From Callipepla californica brunnescens (lineage: Eukaryota; Chordata; Aves; Galliformes; Odontophoridae): a DNA stretch of 64,000 bases. The translations under genes and the position numbers were made by a program. Below the pieces are notes generated by a model, which ran no database searches, had not been told where the DNA came from, and saw nothing but the letters and a program-made list of their open reading frames with translations. The DNA is taken from assembly GCA_023055505.1 (NCBI GenBank), contig JALIRH010000018.1, positions 12,749,646 through 12,813,645 on the forward strand, in the 5' to 3' direction. The stretch's first letter is position 1. Each line of letters begins with the position of its first letter. This document shows, piece after piece, positions 12,966 to 26,486 of this stretch.

Positions 12966-13500
12966 ACAGAGCTTAGCATCATAGTGGTTTGCTTTTGCTG
13001 CCAACTCATTAGAGTAATTTCAGCTGTGCCTCTGCTATATAAATATTGGAGTTATGTGATAACCAATAGCTTTAGAGGAAAGATATTCAGTGCTATGCAA
13101 TTAAACCAATGATGCATGCTGTAAAATCATTAATTTAAAAGTAATAAAAGAAGTCACAGTAATGTTAAAATTACTTCTTTATTTTCCCATTATATTAATT
13201 TTAATTTAATCGTTGTGCATAAAATCAAAGCTTTTGAGCCTGACAAAACACCCAAATATCTCTCAAAGTGCAGAGCCAACTTTCCAGAGTCAACCCACTG
13301 CACATATTCATCTCACCACATTCTACCCAAAAGTAGACCCCAGCCACTTTACCAAAAATCTTAATTTCAAGTGAAATATATGTCTAATTTTAAAAATTAA
13401 GTTTTAACTGTTCACAACCTCAAATACCCAGATGGTGTACAGTTGGGAACAGAAAAGGGAAAACTTGTAAGGCATGGAAAATATGCTCTCTGGCTGAGCT

Positions 13501-13517
13501 AAAAAAAAAAAAAAAAA
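13501..13517. repeat. Poly(A)17 tract
   Basis: Homopolymer of 17 A with no recognisable retrocopy upstream. Confidence 0.9.
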
Positions 13518-14887
13518 GAACTGGCTTGTCCTTGCTATACTTCTTCCAAGATGTTAAAGAAACCAATGAATGGCTACTTGCCATTAGTCATAATCAATTT
13601 CAAGTACATCTCATTACTTTAATTTTCATCTACCTTCTTTATTTATCTATTCTTATCTTCAGTAAAAATATATATATTTCTTCTAAAGAACTGTTATTGC
13701 AGAAAGATTTTCCAGGGTTTAGTATGTCATTAAAATACTATGAGCTTGGACCTAGTTCAGGGTTCTGTCACATTAATGCAGCTCATGCTGACACAAAAAT
13801 GGCAGGGTTCGGCCCTTTGATTCAAAGGACACAAGCACCCTGAACTGTGTTATAGATATTGCCACTGTCAGATCATTAAGAATCCGCTCTGCAGCGTTAG
13901 CCTTCAAAATTACATTCATTTTTGTAATCCAAAGTTTTGAGATAGCAAACTTTGAAAACTTTTGCTAAATATTTACTTATAAATAATCTATCCAGGTGCC
14001 TTCACAGGGAAGTCTAGAGCCATTCCATGTATTATAAAGGATCTCTCCTGTCCTCAAGAAGTATTTCCAAAAAAGCACAAGCCTTTTCTATCTCCTATGT
14101 TATATCTGCCAAGCCCTTTTAGTATCTCAGGTATCCTAAGGAATCGCAGCTGGCAGAAGACCTTCATGTTTAGGTAACTGGACTGAGCCCTGATTACAGA
14201 TCTCCACTGAGTTTTGAAATGTAATCATTTTATCAGACACTAGTGTTTTATCATCCATTTATAAAGTCACCACAACTATCTATAAGAGGCCAAGTTACAA
14301 TAAAATCTTACCTTCAACTCCCATGTTTTTAATATATAATATAATTGCGCAGGAACTTAGTGATTGGCTGGTTGAGATTTTTATAAGACTAATCTGGACC
14401 CATTTTTTCCCCATATTCTTTCAGGAAAGATCACTTTCTGAGCACTCGAAAAGAAAAATTATCTTGTTGTAATGAGAGTCGAATTAGTTAAACTTATGTT
14501 AACTTGCATAAATAACATCTGGATTGATATACTAGAATCTAAAATTATTTCTCCAATGACAGTATATGCAAGAGACTCCAGAAATGATGTACAGGAACTT
14601 CTAAATAAGTACAATATTACATGGAAACATTTAAACTCCATTCCAGCCCCCCTAACAAACGGATTGAATTCTGCATATGCCACTGAATAAACAGGATAAA
14701 GCTCCCTTTTCTCACCCTGTAGGGCAAAGGATATTGGATCTCGAGGTCATATTATCTCTGTGCATAGAAAACTTATTACTTGGCCTGGGCATGGGCCAAA
14801 CACATATATTTTAGGGAAATCATTCATTTGGAGAGAAAAGAAGGAATGATATTCCTCTCAGAGAGAGGTTGTAGGTTCTGTTGTGGC

Positions 14888-14914
14888 TTTTTTTTTTTTT
14901 TTTTTTTTTTTTTT
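14888..14914. repeat. Poly(T)27 tract
   Basis: Homopolymer of 27 T. No coding or SINE sequence lies beside it that would mark a minus-strand retrocopy tail. Confidence 0.95.
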
Positions 14915-15581
14915 AATGAATAGCAGCTGTTCTAAAGTGCTTGAGAAGGTAGAATGCTGAATAAGCTCCAGTGCATGGGATTATTGGGCCAGGATTTGCA
15001 TACAAGGTCAAAGGGGAGTTATAAAAAAAATATTTAGGTAACATTGCTCCATTGTTGTCAATAAGGGACACATTCTCAACTTTTTTGAAAAAACAGCAAA
15101 GCTTTATTTAGGTATCTAGGTATGAATTAGGGCTCAAATTAGACAGGCTGTAGAGTTAAACTGTGTAGTGGTGGAAAAGGTATCAAAGCTGTGTAGTCTG
15201 AGGTCTCACTTGTACTATTGATTCCTGATGGCAATAATTCTGATTGCATGACACTTCTATGGATACAGCCATTTTGGAAAGTTAAAAAATAGCTGTTGTA
15301 CAGATGTTAGTGGTATTGTGGTCATATGTTTCCAAGGCTCCCTGGTTTTCTGAAAATCCCTCTCAAAAATATTGATGTATTAGGATGCAACCAATGTCCA
15401 ATGTCAATTTTGATACTCTAAAAAACCTGTCACAACAACCTCCCTGAAAATTAGAATTCATTCTGCTGATCAAGGTAGATCTTTTCCATATAAGAGTGCT
15501 GGCTAAAGATGAATTCTTATCACATAAACAGCAGTACTTTTTCAGTAATTTTAACTAAAACTTCTGGCATGTAATGAAGTG

Positions 15582-15832
15582 ATCCAGGGGAGGATTAGGT
15601 TTGATATTAGGAAAAACTTCTTGGAAAGAGTGGCTAGATAATGGATCAAGCTGCCCAGGGAGGTGCAGGAGTCACCATCCCTGGGGGTGCTAAAGAAATG
15701 GGTCGATAGCTATACTTAGTGACATGGTTTAGTGGGCATCGTGGTGATGGGTTGATAGTTGGACTAGATGATGTCTCTTCCAACCTCTTAGTGGTTTGTT
15801 CCAACCTTAATGATTCTGCGATTCTATGAATC
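15582..15832 (+). mobile_element. CR1 LINE 3' fragment (plus orientation)
   Basis: Landmarks are GAAAAACTTCTTGGAAAGAG, CAAGCTGCCCAGGGAGGTGC, GAGTCACCATCCCTGGGGGT, GTTGATAGTTGGACTAGATG and CTTCCAACCTC, ending in GATTCTGCGATTCTATGAAT. About 250 bp of a 5'-truncated copy. Confidence 0.95.
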
Positions 15833-18800
15833 TCATGTAGCCATCTTTGGAACTACTGACTGACTTCTCTGTACATGCACTAGTACCCTCTACTGGTCAG
15901 AAATGTACTCAGGTGCTCAAATAGCCTCAAGCGGTTTGCTGAGACAAACCATTAATAGACCTTCAAAATAAAAACGTTTTTTTTCTTTTACCTTTCTTCT
16001 GTTTTGGCCAAAATGTTTTCAACTCTATTCCAATTAGATTCATGAATTGCTTGGTAAAGTGAGTTGTTTTCTGTCTATACTACAGTTCATTAAAAGTAAA
16101 CATAAAAGCATGAATAGTGGAATCAACAATATCCATAACTGCTTGAAAAGACATACAATTCTGAACAGCTAATCATAGGGAAAATTATTTTGGCATATAT
16201 AACAGCTCTTTGGTCTTTACAAACAAAATACCCCACCAACCTTCTCAATGCACAGAATGATAGTTTTTATCTTAAATTTTCCTTATTTGAGAGAACATAG
16301 TTGTGATTTCTTAATATAACCAGGTCACTTCACAAATATTTAATACAGTATGAAACCAAGCTCAACCTACCGTTCCACATGGCTGAGAACTTACAATTCT
16401 GATGCACTCCATTTTAGCAATGGAGCATAGAGATGAACTTTTGAACCAAGAGATTGATACATCTCTTCAGTGTGAAAAGGATTCTTAGAGCTCATAGGCA
16501 AGGCTGTGCCACAAGACACTGATGACACCATATTTATCTGAGACTAGTAAAGCTCGGACAGTAAAAAGTACATGTAGTTGGAGGGAGAACTGGGCTGGCC
16601 TGTTGTTTTGTTTGTGGGTTATTATTATTATTATTAATGTATTTGTTTGGTGTTTATAGACTGTTACTTTGAATGAAGAATATGTATCCATAAACTTTCC
16701 TGGTTTGGGTTATTTTTTTATTGAGCAAAGTGTGATAGTATATCAAAGCCCCTGAATAGTTCTTCTCCGTTATGCCTAAGCTTGATTACCCATGAACTTT
16801 CTCTCCATTTGTTTTCATATTTGGCCTTGTTACAAAGGATCACAAATTTTACACACTGAGGAAACCTTTGAACTGAATCAGCAAATTAGGAGAAAACATG
16901 TTCTGAATGTTTTATTTTCCCATTGCAAAATGGGACAGATGATCTTTCCAGAAGTAGAGAAAATGTTTTTTCCCTTGAAAAATGTTGAATTGTTTCTAGT
17001 TTTTTCTTATCCAACTGCAAATGTAAGTGAACATAACTAGTTTTCCCAACCTTGTTTTCTAAGAAAGCAAGACCTAAATAATTCCTATCTGCAAGTCCAT
17101 GATTGTACCCTGACTTTCCCTCTCCACTCATATCCCATGACCTATGAAATCCTTAAGTAGTCTCTTAGAGGGGTTGCAAAACCCAAAACATGATTTTCTT
17201 ACATATTCAATGAAAATAAGCTGCAGGGAAATTTAGAGATCTCTATCCATGGGCCCGGTAAAGTAAAACAAGAGGTTTGTCTGTAGCCTACCATGCAGTA
17301 AAATGATATTTGCTGACAGGCCAGTCAGGACATGCTTCTCTGACGTGCTCCTATTAAGTTGAAAGTACTGAAGGGATGGCTGCTGGGATCACACAAAGTA
17401 GCTGTGCATTTTGTTGCAAGCTCTAGAAGCAGGGAAGAGAGCCAGTGAGTGATGAGGATAGTCCCAGAGGGAAACAGATACCCTTAATTCTGCTACTCAT
17501 ATAGGCATGGGAGGACATTCTAGTTTTCTTTATTTCTTTAATGATCCTGACTTGATCATGTTTATTTCTAAGAATTAATTACAGATTAGAAGTAATCTTT
17601 CCATTCTTTTACTTCCACTTTTGCCTGGTAGGATTCCCCCCAAGATAAGAGGGTAGGGTGTGCTATTAGGGCCAACCATCTCATGTGAGAGGAAGAAACA
17701 CCATTTTCTTCCTTTATGTACAGAGATAACCAGATACAGAAATGTATAAGCTACTCTTTTTCAATATAAATAGTGATTATAAATGATGATTTATTAATAC
17801 AACCTCACTTTCAGCTCTGCAAATCAAAGTGGACATGGTTCATAAGCATCTAATGCATAGTTACATGGCTTCTGAGATGATGACAACAGCCAACTTTTCC
17901 AAATTTTCTTAGATTAGATAAGAAGGAACGATCTTTCATAAGAAAATAAAGGATTTGGGGAAGGCATTTCTTTTGATTCACACACCAAATCTAAGCCAAG
18001 CACACTTAATGTTTAGAAAATAGATTTGATGAAGAGATCGCAAAAGCTTTCAGTGATAGGTATTTCATTCCATGTCCTGAAGCAATCTATCTATGTATGC
18101 TATTTTATTTTATACAGAGGAGAACTGTGTCTTCTACATTGTCTTCTCATTTAGGATATTTAATACCTTCAATTCTCTACAAGAAAAAAAAAAAATTAAA
18201 GAAAACAGACCAAGATGGGCAGACAGATACTTTACTTCAGTCAAAAGCACAGTATAGCATATAAAAGGACAGAAGGAAGTAAAGAAGTAATTTCAGGAAC
18301 ATATCCATAAAGTGCATCAAATTCTGAGAAGTGTTATCACTGTGGGCATTTTCATGCCTCAATTATCGCTCTACAACTGTGTACTCCACAGACACATAAA
18401 GAAATACAATCTTAATTAGATCAAGAGAGCAGAATGAAAATCAGGTTGCAACTGTGAATGCCGGGAAGTACTTTGAGATACAGATCAGAGTTCTGGGATG
18501 ATTTATCTGGCAAGTTACCTAATCTAAGTAAATATTTCTATGTTGCGAAAGACATTTTAAAGAAAAAGAGGGCTTGTTAGTTCTACTCACATTAGAGAAA
18601 ATATATGACTGTTATTGTCTTACTCTCTTACTCTACCTTTGTAAAAATGTTTGCCTTGCAGATTTTGCAATTTTGTTTTACATGGTGTATTTTTACTGCA
18701 TTCACAGATTTGACACAATATTTGAAATGTGAAGTTTTGTATAAAAACTTATAAATACATTTGTACAAACATATATAGAGTTATAAATCTACACGTAGAA

Positions 18801-20334
18801 AGAGTGAAGAGAGAATGTATATTACTAAAGCAAAGATAATCAACTTTTATGGCTTACACAATAGAAACTGTAGAAAGATTTTATTCTGAGGTCTGAGCAA
18901 ATATCATCTTTCACTTATTAATACCTTAACTGTCTGCCTTCTGTGAACCAGACAGAACCATAGGAAATTCAAGGAGCTACTATAAACCATCATATTAAAA
19001 ATAGTTCAGATTACATGTGGGTGGAAGGTTCCACTTGCCTGCTTAGCCATTTCTAATGCTCATCTTAAAGAACCCACTTTAGAATGATCTGATTCCTTTC
19101 AAGTGCATATATTTATTTTACTGATTATCGCTTTGCCATTTCTCCATGACAGCCATTTCCCTTACTGCTTGAAATTAACAGAAGTAGATATGCAGTAGTT
19201 AAGATTTTAAGAGGGTATTACAGATCTGCATGTAAAAAGGGTGGTTTCTTTACCCCAGTGATATACTGGGATAAATTCCCTGTTAATCAATCATGAAGAG
19301 GCAATCCAGAAAATACTATTTATAGAATTAATACCACCGTAGAAACAATTAATTAGGTGGAACAAACCCACATCATTTAAAATGCTGTTACTTATAGCAG
19401 TTAAATTCCAGAAACTGCAGAATCTATATATAATATATATATATATATAACAACATATAATATTAATATATTATATAATATATATAATATTATGAAACTG
19501 CAAGTGACATATGATACTGTGGTGATCTGAGAGACAGATAATTCTTTTACTCAATATTTAATATTCCTTTTCAGTCTCTAATTTAAAATGATAATTTTTA
19601 TGTAAATTTCAAAATGCACCATCCAGCGTATTTCGACAGCTGGACCAAAAAGGGCACTTTCAGCATGGTAGATGCAGTACACTTCTAAGTGAACAGTATA
19701 CAACACAAATCTAGTATTTTTTTTGTTAGGTTTGTTTTGTTTATGCCAGTGCCGGATAGTCCAAAAGGACCTTCTGTGAATTACAAATACATGGAAAAGT
19801 TTGTGTTATATTTTTCATTATAGAGCCCCTATTTGGGGGAGCTTATAGTATATTTATTATGGAGTTAAAATTCTGTATACAAATTGCACTTCAGTTATTT
19901 GCTTTCTGAAGTACAGTGGACTTCAGGGCAACTGATCCAATTGCTTTAAAATACTGTAAATAAAGTATAAAAATTTGTAGTACAGTGACTTCCAAGCTTG
20001 CATGTGTGCATACATTTGCATCACTTTAAATGTCACAAAATCGTTTATAGGACATGAGCATTAACTTCACTTAATTAAATAATAATATTTGTACAATCAT
20101 CATGCCAAAGAACCTCAGACTTGTGCTCTGTGTGGCACCCATGGTCCCTTTCCTTTTAGCCGAGTCAAAAAGCTATAAAGTGTCCCTGCACATATCCTCT
20201 TGCTTGATGAAAACTACCCTAGAGGGAACTGAGGTCACAGGTTAGATAGAAGTCCGAGTAAAAACAGAGGAAGCAAAGGGGAAAATAGTGCTCTTAGACC
20301 TCGGTTGTGCCCAGAGAACCATGGAATTACAAAA
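15833..20334. other. Intergenic AT-rich DNA
   Basis: About 4.5 kb with no recognisable gene or transposon. Contains (ATT)n at 16619-16636 and an AT palindromic microsatellite at 19425-19492. Confidence 0.5.
19425..19492. repeat. AT-rich imperfect palindromic microsatellite
   Basis: TATATA and TAATAT units that fold on themselves; almost no G or C in about 68 bp. Confidence 0.85.
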
Positions 20335-20630
20335 TTACCTGATGACTGAGGTGGGTTAGGGCCCTCTGGGTCCCTCAGGCCCATCCCCTGATCCAGCAGG
20401 GCCACCCAGGGCCACATCCAGGCAGCTGCTGGAGATCCCTAAGTAAGAGACCCTCACAGCCTCTGGGCAGCCTGTGCCACTGCTCTGTTACCTGCACAGC
20501 ACGAGTGCTCCTGGCGTTCAGACTGAGATACTGCATGCCTGCTTGTGCCCATGGCCTCCTGTCCTTGCACTGGGCACCACTGACAAGAGCCTGGCTGTGA
20601 CCAAGATCACAGTGAAGTTTGATGTACCTC
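20335..20630 (-). mobile_element. CR1 LINE fragment (minus orientation), lacking the extreme 3' end
   Basis: Reverse-complement CR1 landmarks are GGCCACATCCAGGCAGCTGC, CACAGCCTCTGGGCAGCCTG, CCACTGCTCTGTTACC, CTCCTGTCCTTGCACTGGGC and ACCACTGACAAGAGCCTGGC. The terminal octamer repeats are not visible. GC content is higher than in the flanks. Confidence 0.9.
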
Positions 20631-21570
20631 TCTATAAAGCAAAGTAATCTTGCTTGAGGAGACCCCTCAGTATAAAGAACAGTTTATATCACTGAGGCCA
20701 CAAGTCTGTCTTCCTCAGGGTTATGTGTCCAAACTGCCGATTCTTTAATGTGCTTTCGAAAAATTGGAAACTGTAGTTATGTTTGCACAGTCACAGGCAT
20801 GAGCTGACATGAACACTATCTTTTAAATCTGAACCGTTTGCATCTGGCTGTCCTAGGGCATGGGTAAAGCAGATGAAAACTGCCTCAAGCTGATCATGTA
20901 CATATTCTGTATGTGAACAAATGCATTTGAGTGAAGAGGACAAAAAGATTGAAAACACACTCTTTGCTGCACAGTGTAACTGTAGACAATTAGCTAAGAT
21001 TAGCAGACCCCCACTTCAAAATATCTACCTAACCAGATCGTAAGTCTGGCCAGTATAAATTTGAACATCAAGCTAAGTCCAAAAGCTGTAAGGGAGCCAG
21101 TGTTGCCACAGACCCAAACTCCAGAGAAGTGATGCCACTGAAACCTGCTTCTCATCAAAACCACACAAGATTGCATACTGCCTGCTTCCACCATTCTTAG
21201 CCAAATAGATTAATATATTCAAAACATTTCCATCTTTCCTGCTTTTCCACAAAACTGTCCTGGACTAGATGGAGTTTAATGTTTCATCTGGATGCACCCA
21301 TCCTAGACTTTCATCTCAGTTTTCATTCCTCCTTATATAAATAAATTTGGTGAAAGTCATCGCTGTATGCTTAATACAACTAAGTGAGATTAAAAGAAAT
21401 CAGTTCTTTCTGTTTTTAACTCTATTTTCTCTTCTTGTTTTTGGCAGTGCCTAACTTTGCAGAAAGTTGCTATTACTGTTTTGTGGTATTCTGTGTTTCT
21501 ATATATTAACTAGTAAAGACATGCTACTGGCTAAACCAAAAAGTAAACTTTGAAGTCTACAAAAGAAAAA

Positions 21571-21825
21571 AGGGAAGGGAAGGGAAGGGAAGGGAAGGGA
21601 AGGGAAGGGAAGGGAAGGGAAGGGAAGGGAAGGGAAGGGAAGGGAAGGGAAGGGAAGGGAAGGGAAGGGAAGGGAAGGGAAGGGAAGGGAAGGGAAGGGA
21701 AGGGAAGGGAAGGGAAGGGAAGGGAAGGGAAGGGAAGGGAAGGGAAGGGAAGGGAAGGGAAGGGAAGGGAAGGGAAGGGAAGGGAAGGGAAGGGAAGGGA
21801 AGGGAAGGGAAGGGAAGGGAAGGGG
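21571..21825. repeat. (GGGAA)n satellite, about 50 perfect copies
   Basis: About 255 bp of 5-bp units with essentially no variants. Every four units make a G3-N2 quadruplex motif on the + strand. The 5-bp period keeps frames open on both strands, so the roughly 108-codon open frames here are artefacts. Confidence 0.98.
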
Positions 21826-24800
21826 CATATTCTGATCAGTAATATTTTATATATTAGATGTTTATTTCAAACATAAACTTGATATACCTTCATAAGATAT
21901 GCATTTTTTTTTAAATAAAATTAATGACAAGTTCCTAACTATGAATTTGATTTATTGATGTGATTCAAGTTGCACCACAACTTAGGGTAAAGGACCTGGT
22001 CCTTACGTACATGTGCTTTCTTATGTAATTGCAGTATTAAAAATACAGTCTGCAGAGTTTCAAGACGTTGTGTCAAGCTATTGGTTACAAATGGGTGCAG
22101 AAGCTATACTTACTGAGTAACAATGTCAGGAAATAGTACTAATGTGTGCCTAATAAAATCCAGAGGAATTTTAAGGAACTGCTTTTTCTTTGTGAGATTA
22201 GTCTTTCCTCATAAGGAAACAACAAAACACAACAAAAAAAAACAACACAGTGGCCTAACCACAGTGCAGTCCTTAAGGAAGTTATAACACATGGTGTTCA
22301 TACATCTTGGAAGAAAGCAATGTGTAATCCCACATTCCTGTATATCTCATCTAGATAATTTAACTCTCCAGTTGATGATCAAGGAACATTATAAATCACC
22401 AAGATGGTTGTTCACTTTGAAATAAGTTAATTTCTGGTTTATTACCTCTTGATACTTGGGTGAAATATTATTTTTACTGAAATCGGATGTTTAGCCATTC
22501 CCACAAATATTTCATTGCATTCCTCTGTTCCTTTCTTTGTTGTTGTTGCTGTTGTTGTTTTTTGTTTTTTTTCTTCTCTTTTTATCTTCTGTGCAATTCT
22601 CTGTAGATGTTATAACCAGCCTTGATCTGAAACAGAGCATACAGAGAGTTGACTCATGTATTTAAATAAAACTGAAGTAACTTATTTTGCTTATACAGTA
22701 TATACTTGACACCACTAGAATGGGACTGAAATGCTTTATCTACATGGCTAGATGTCTTAACTTTAAGGATAGCTATCCTAAGATTTGGAATCTATGCATT
22801 TCCAAAACTTATCTAGATGACAGTCCACTGGAGTGTAGGCTTATAGCATCCAGATTAGACATAGGAAGATGCAGCCCTTGATAATCTGTTACTGCAACAC
22901 ACCATGGTATGTCTCACCTTTCCCAGATCTGGTGTCCTTGTTACATGAAAATAAGAGTCTGATCCAGCACTCAAGGTGCCAAACAGAAATAGGTCGTTTC
23001 TTTCCTGTCTCCACCTCTGATGCACCATGCACTGTAGCTGGAGAATGAACATGTTCTTGTGTGTAAAAATCACAGGGAAGGTAAGTCTGGATTGGAAAAG
23101 GAATTTCCAAGCAATATCCAAGTGCTGACAGAAGTGGAAGCCATGGAAGCAAAAATGGAAAATTCCAGTGTCACATCATCTAACAGGAAACTGTCACAAA
23201 GCAACTCCTTTATACATGTCAAAATCTAATCCAGTTATTCCATTGAATAAATAAATAAATATGCAGTGACATCCTTAAATTTCACAATTCATGATACTCA
23301 ATTTTACTTCCATTAAATGTATGAACTATTCAACCTTCCTGTACTGCCATTCCCTTGACAAAAGGCATAAAATGTTTTAAAAAAATCACAGCTGCACATT
23401 CTGTCACTTGTATTTTTTCTCTGTTTTTGAAAGCAGCTTCCTCCCATATGCTTCCTCATCATCCAATTTCCTCTCACATAACATCTATATATCCTAAGAA
23501 TATGTATCTGACCCTAACTAAGAGATAAAAGTTAAAAGGAGCTGGCAGGACTGGATTAATCTGATCAATCATATATTATAGATCTGTGTTAAATGCTGAA
23601 TTTAATCACTTCATCACATACATACATGAGAATATTAAGAAAGAGAGTTGATTTATTATAAACACGGTTCTGCTGACAAGCTTAATCTTTCCAATTAGAT
23701 CTGAACCACATATCTTTTTTGAAAGAATAAGACATGACAGAATCACAACCTGGAAATTATTTTGTTATAAAAGTCACAAACCCCTACTGAAGACAAGGAG
23801 ATCCTTGATGTAGTGAAATCCTAATGATTTTACTTTTTTTTTTTACTTTAATAGGGACAAGATTTCACCAGCAGACAGTCAGAAATCTTTAGGGGTTCAG
23901 AAATAAAAAAGAAAACGAATAAATAATATATTGTGAATAATAAATAAGAGCAAGTCATGATGCTAATCAGCTTTGTCTTTATAAAATGCAGAGTCTGTTG
24001 GAATAGAAAAAAGTTTTTACGATGTTCTTAATTACTTGTTCTGTGGTTTTGATTTGGGATTTGGGGTTATTTCTCAAGACAGTTGAGCAGCAGTAACAAT
24101 AGGTGCAGACAGCTCTCTCACAGAAAGAGGATATTGAAATTGGGAAGGAAAAAGTGATCTTTTCCATAATTCCGGGTTTTTTAAATGTGACAGAGCGTGA
24201 CTTTTTAGTTTTGATTTTTTAATTCATTTGCCAGCATTAAATTTGTTCTCTTAAACTAAAAGTTATTGTCCTATTTAAGACTAGTCAGCCAAAAGGGACT
24301 TGACATGAGACTTTGAACTTTATGCCACCATAACCTGAAATCATTGGTTTTACAACAGTTCAACAGTATCTTTTAAAAATAAAAATAAAAAAAGACACTT
24401 GACACACCAGGCGAATGGAATTCTAAGTCCAACAAAAATACTGAGGATTTTTTATTTTTCACTTCCCACTTATAGAAGCCAAAAGCTTTATATTCCAGCT
24501 GGGTTGCCATGGACCTGGGGAGCCCTGGAACTCTAATTGCTTTGAGAAGTCCCAGAATCAAAAAGCCTGGCACACTGTCAAGTGAGCTACAAGAAGCCAA
24601 GAAGGATGGGGAGAGATCATGCCTCTCAAAGCTTCCATGTTCTTGGCTAAGACACATCCCTCCAGGTAGTCTGCTGACAATCCTGAAGTTAGGAGAGGGG
24701 CTCTGCTTAGGAGGTAGGGAAACACATTTCAATCCATTATATATGTCTACATTCCTGCAAACGGTTAAGGAAAATCAGCATTTTCTAGTAAGGCAACATT

Positions 24801-26433
24801 GCATGTACAAGCTTGCAGTCCATTTGAATGCTGCCTTCCTAATAGAAAACAAAAGCATATGAACACTCACTATCCTGCATCTCTACACTTATTTTCCCTG
24901 CTCTCCTATGCTCTTTTTCCAACGCTGAGTTTCAGTGCATAACAAAACATACTCATATCTTACATTCTGCTTATTCTGTGTTTTGATTCAATATTTCCTT
25001 TGATGATCCTTTTCATTCAGTGTTTTGCCTGAATGAGTTCTTTAAACTTGGAATTTAGGTAAGATAATCAGTTTGAGCATCTGTACTACACTACCTCCTT
25101 TCTCAATTTATTTAATACTCATGGTATGGCATTAAAATATCTACTGCATTAAGTACATTTGCAAGATAGTCCAGTAGATGCTGAACTAAGCTAGATTTCA
25201 GGAGCTTTTTTTTTAATACTTAGCATACAACTTAAACATTGAGCATCTGTAAAATGGATACCAGAGACTTTATAAAGAGTGGCACCCTGCACAAATATAC
25301 TTAGCAATGTAGGGAATTTTTTTTACAGTGTTTTGCCCCTACTGCTGTCATTGTTTCTTACCAAGAGATGGGAGTAAGAACTCATGCACTGACAGACAAG
25401 AAAATACCTCACTGATTATCTTCAAATATATCATTCAGAGAAATTAGGATTTACTAGAGTCTACATGATTCCTAGGTAACATTCACAATCCGCACAAATT
25501 GGAAAGCACTGCAAACTGTTTTCACTGCACCCAAGCAAGAATATTTGTTATCAAGTCAATTCTTTATCAATTCTTCTTTAAGGATGACATTAATTATGAA
25601 AAAATGGTTCATTAGATTATGGGAGCCTCCTTAGCAACAACTACTCTTTATAACTCACTGCTATACCTGATCAAAACAATACATGAAGTCATGTTATTTC
25701 ACAGCCAGAACTCACTTTGCCAACAGGCAAACCATGGAGTTAGTTCCTTCCTGTCATAGTTCATAATGGCAAGTAGAAGTTTTCAAAGAAAAATCAAATA
25801 GACCAATGAATGCTGAACTGACATGCACATACGTTGCAGTTGTTACATGATAAATTCTCTTTCCTAAACCTAAACACATGAGAAAAGTTAATTTGCCAAG
25901 TTCAGTTCTTATGGCTTACTCCAGATTTGGTGATTTTACTCTTTATTCCCACTGAATTTGAGGGGAATAGGGAACCTAAGAAATTGAAGACAGTCATTGG
26001 CACCAAATTTTTGTAAATAAAGATACTGCAAGTCATTAGTGTGGTTAAGTGTGACATTTACATGTTACTCTGATGTTCAATATCCTTTCAGTACCAGAGT
26101 AGTTTTTTCTGCAGAGCAGAAAGAATTGAAATCTTTTCTCTCTTACTGCTATTATAAAGTGCGCATTTTCTGATGCTATGTTGGAATTTTGAGTTTATTC
26201 TTCTTCTTTGTTGTTTTTCTTAAATGGATAAACTTGAACTCCCTTATGCATCTATCCAGGCATTGCTTTTAGCAGTACTATTTGGGTGAATGTTATTCTA
26301 ACATGAAGAATTACACTCTTTATTGAACAACACTCTCAACTAATCTACTAGTTGTGAACAGGAGAAATATTCTTCTAGAGGCAAATTCAAATCCCAGAAA
26401 AACCTTAGGCCTCAGGAAGATGACGTAAAAGTG

Positions 26434-26449
26434 TTTATTATTATTATTG

Positions 26450-26482
<33 letters not shown>
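26434..26482. repeat. (TTA)n microsatellite
   Basis: About 48 bp of TTA units with one TTG interruption. Confidence 0.95.

Positions 26483-26486
<4 letters not shown>

Larger units (their letters stand above)
12128..15581. other. Intergenic AT-rich DNA with strong short hairpins
   Basis: No gene recognised in about 3.4 kb. A 101-codon open frame at 12252-12557 has no recognisable homology or splice context. Items listed separately are the hairpins at 12746-12771 and 12917-12965 and the homopolymers at 13501-13517 (A17) and 14888-14914 (T27). Confidence 0.5.

Noticed and set aside
14888..14914. T27 as a retrocopy tail
   Set aside because: Flanks show no recognisable source sequence.
21499..21876. 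Open frames of about 108 codons on both strands
   Set aside because: They are produced by the stop-free (GGGAA)n array; the proteins would be pure pentapeptide-period repeats.
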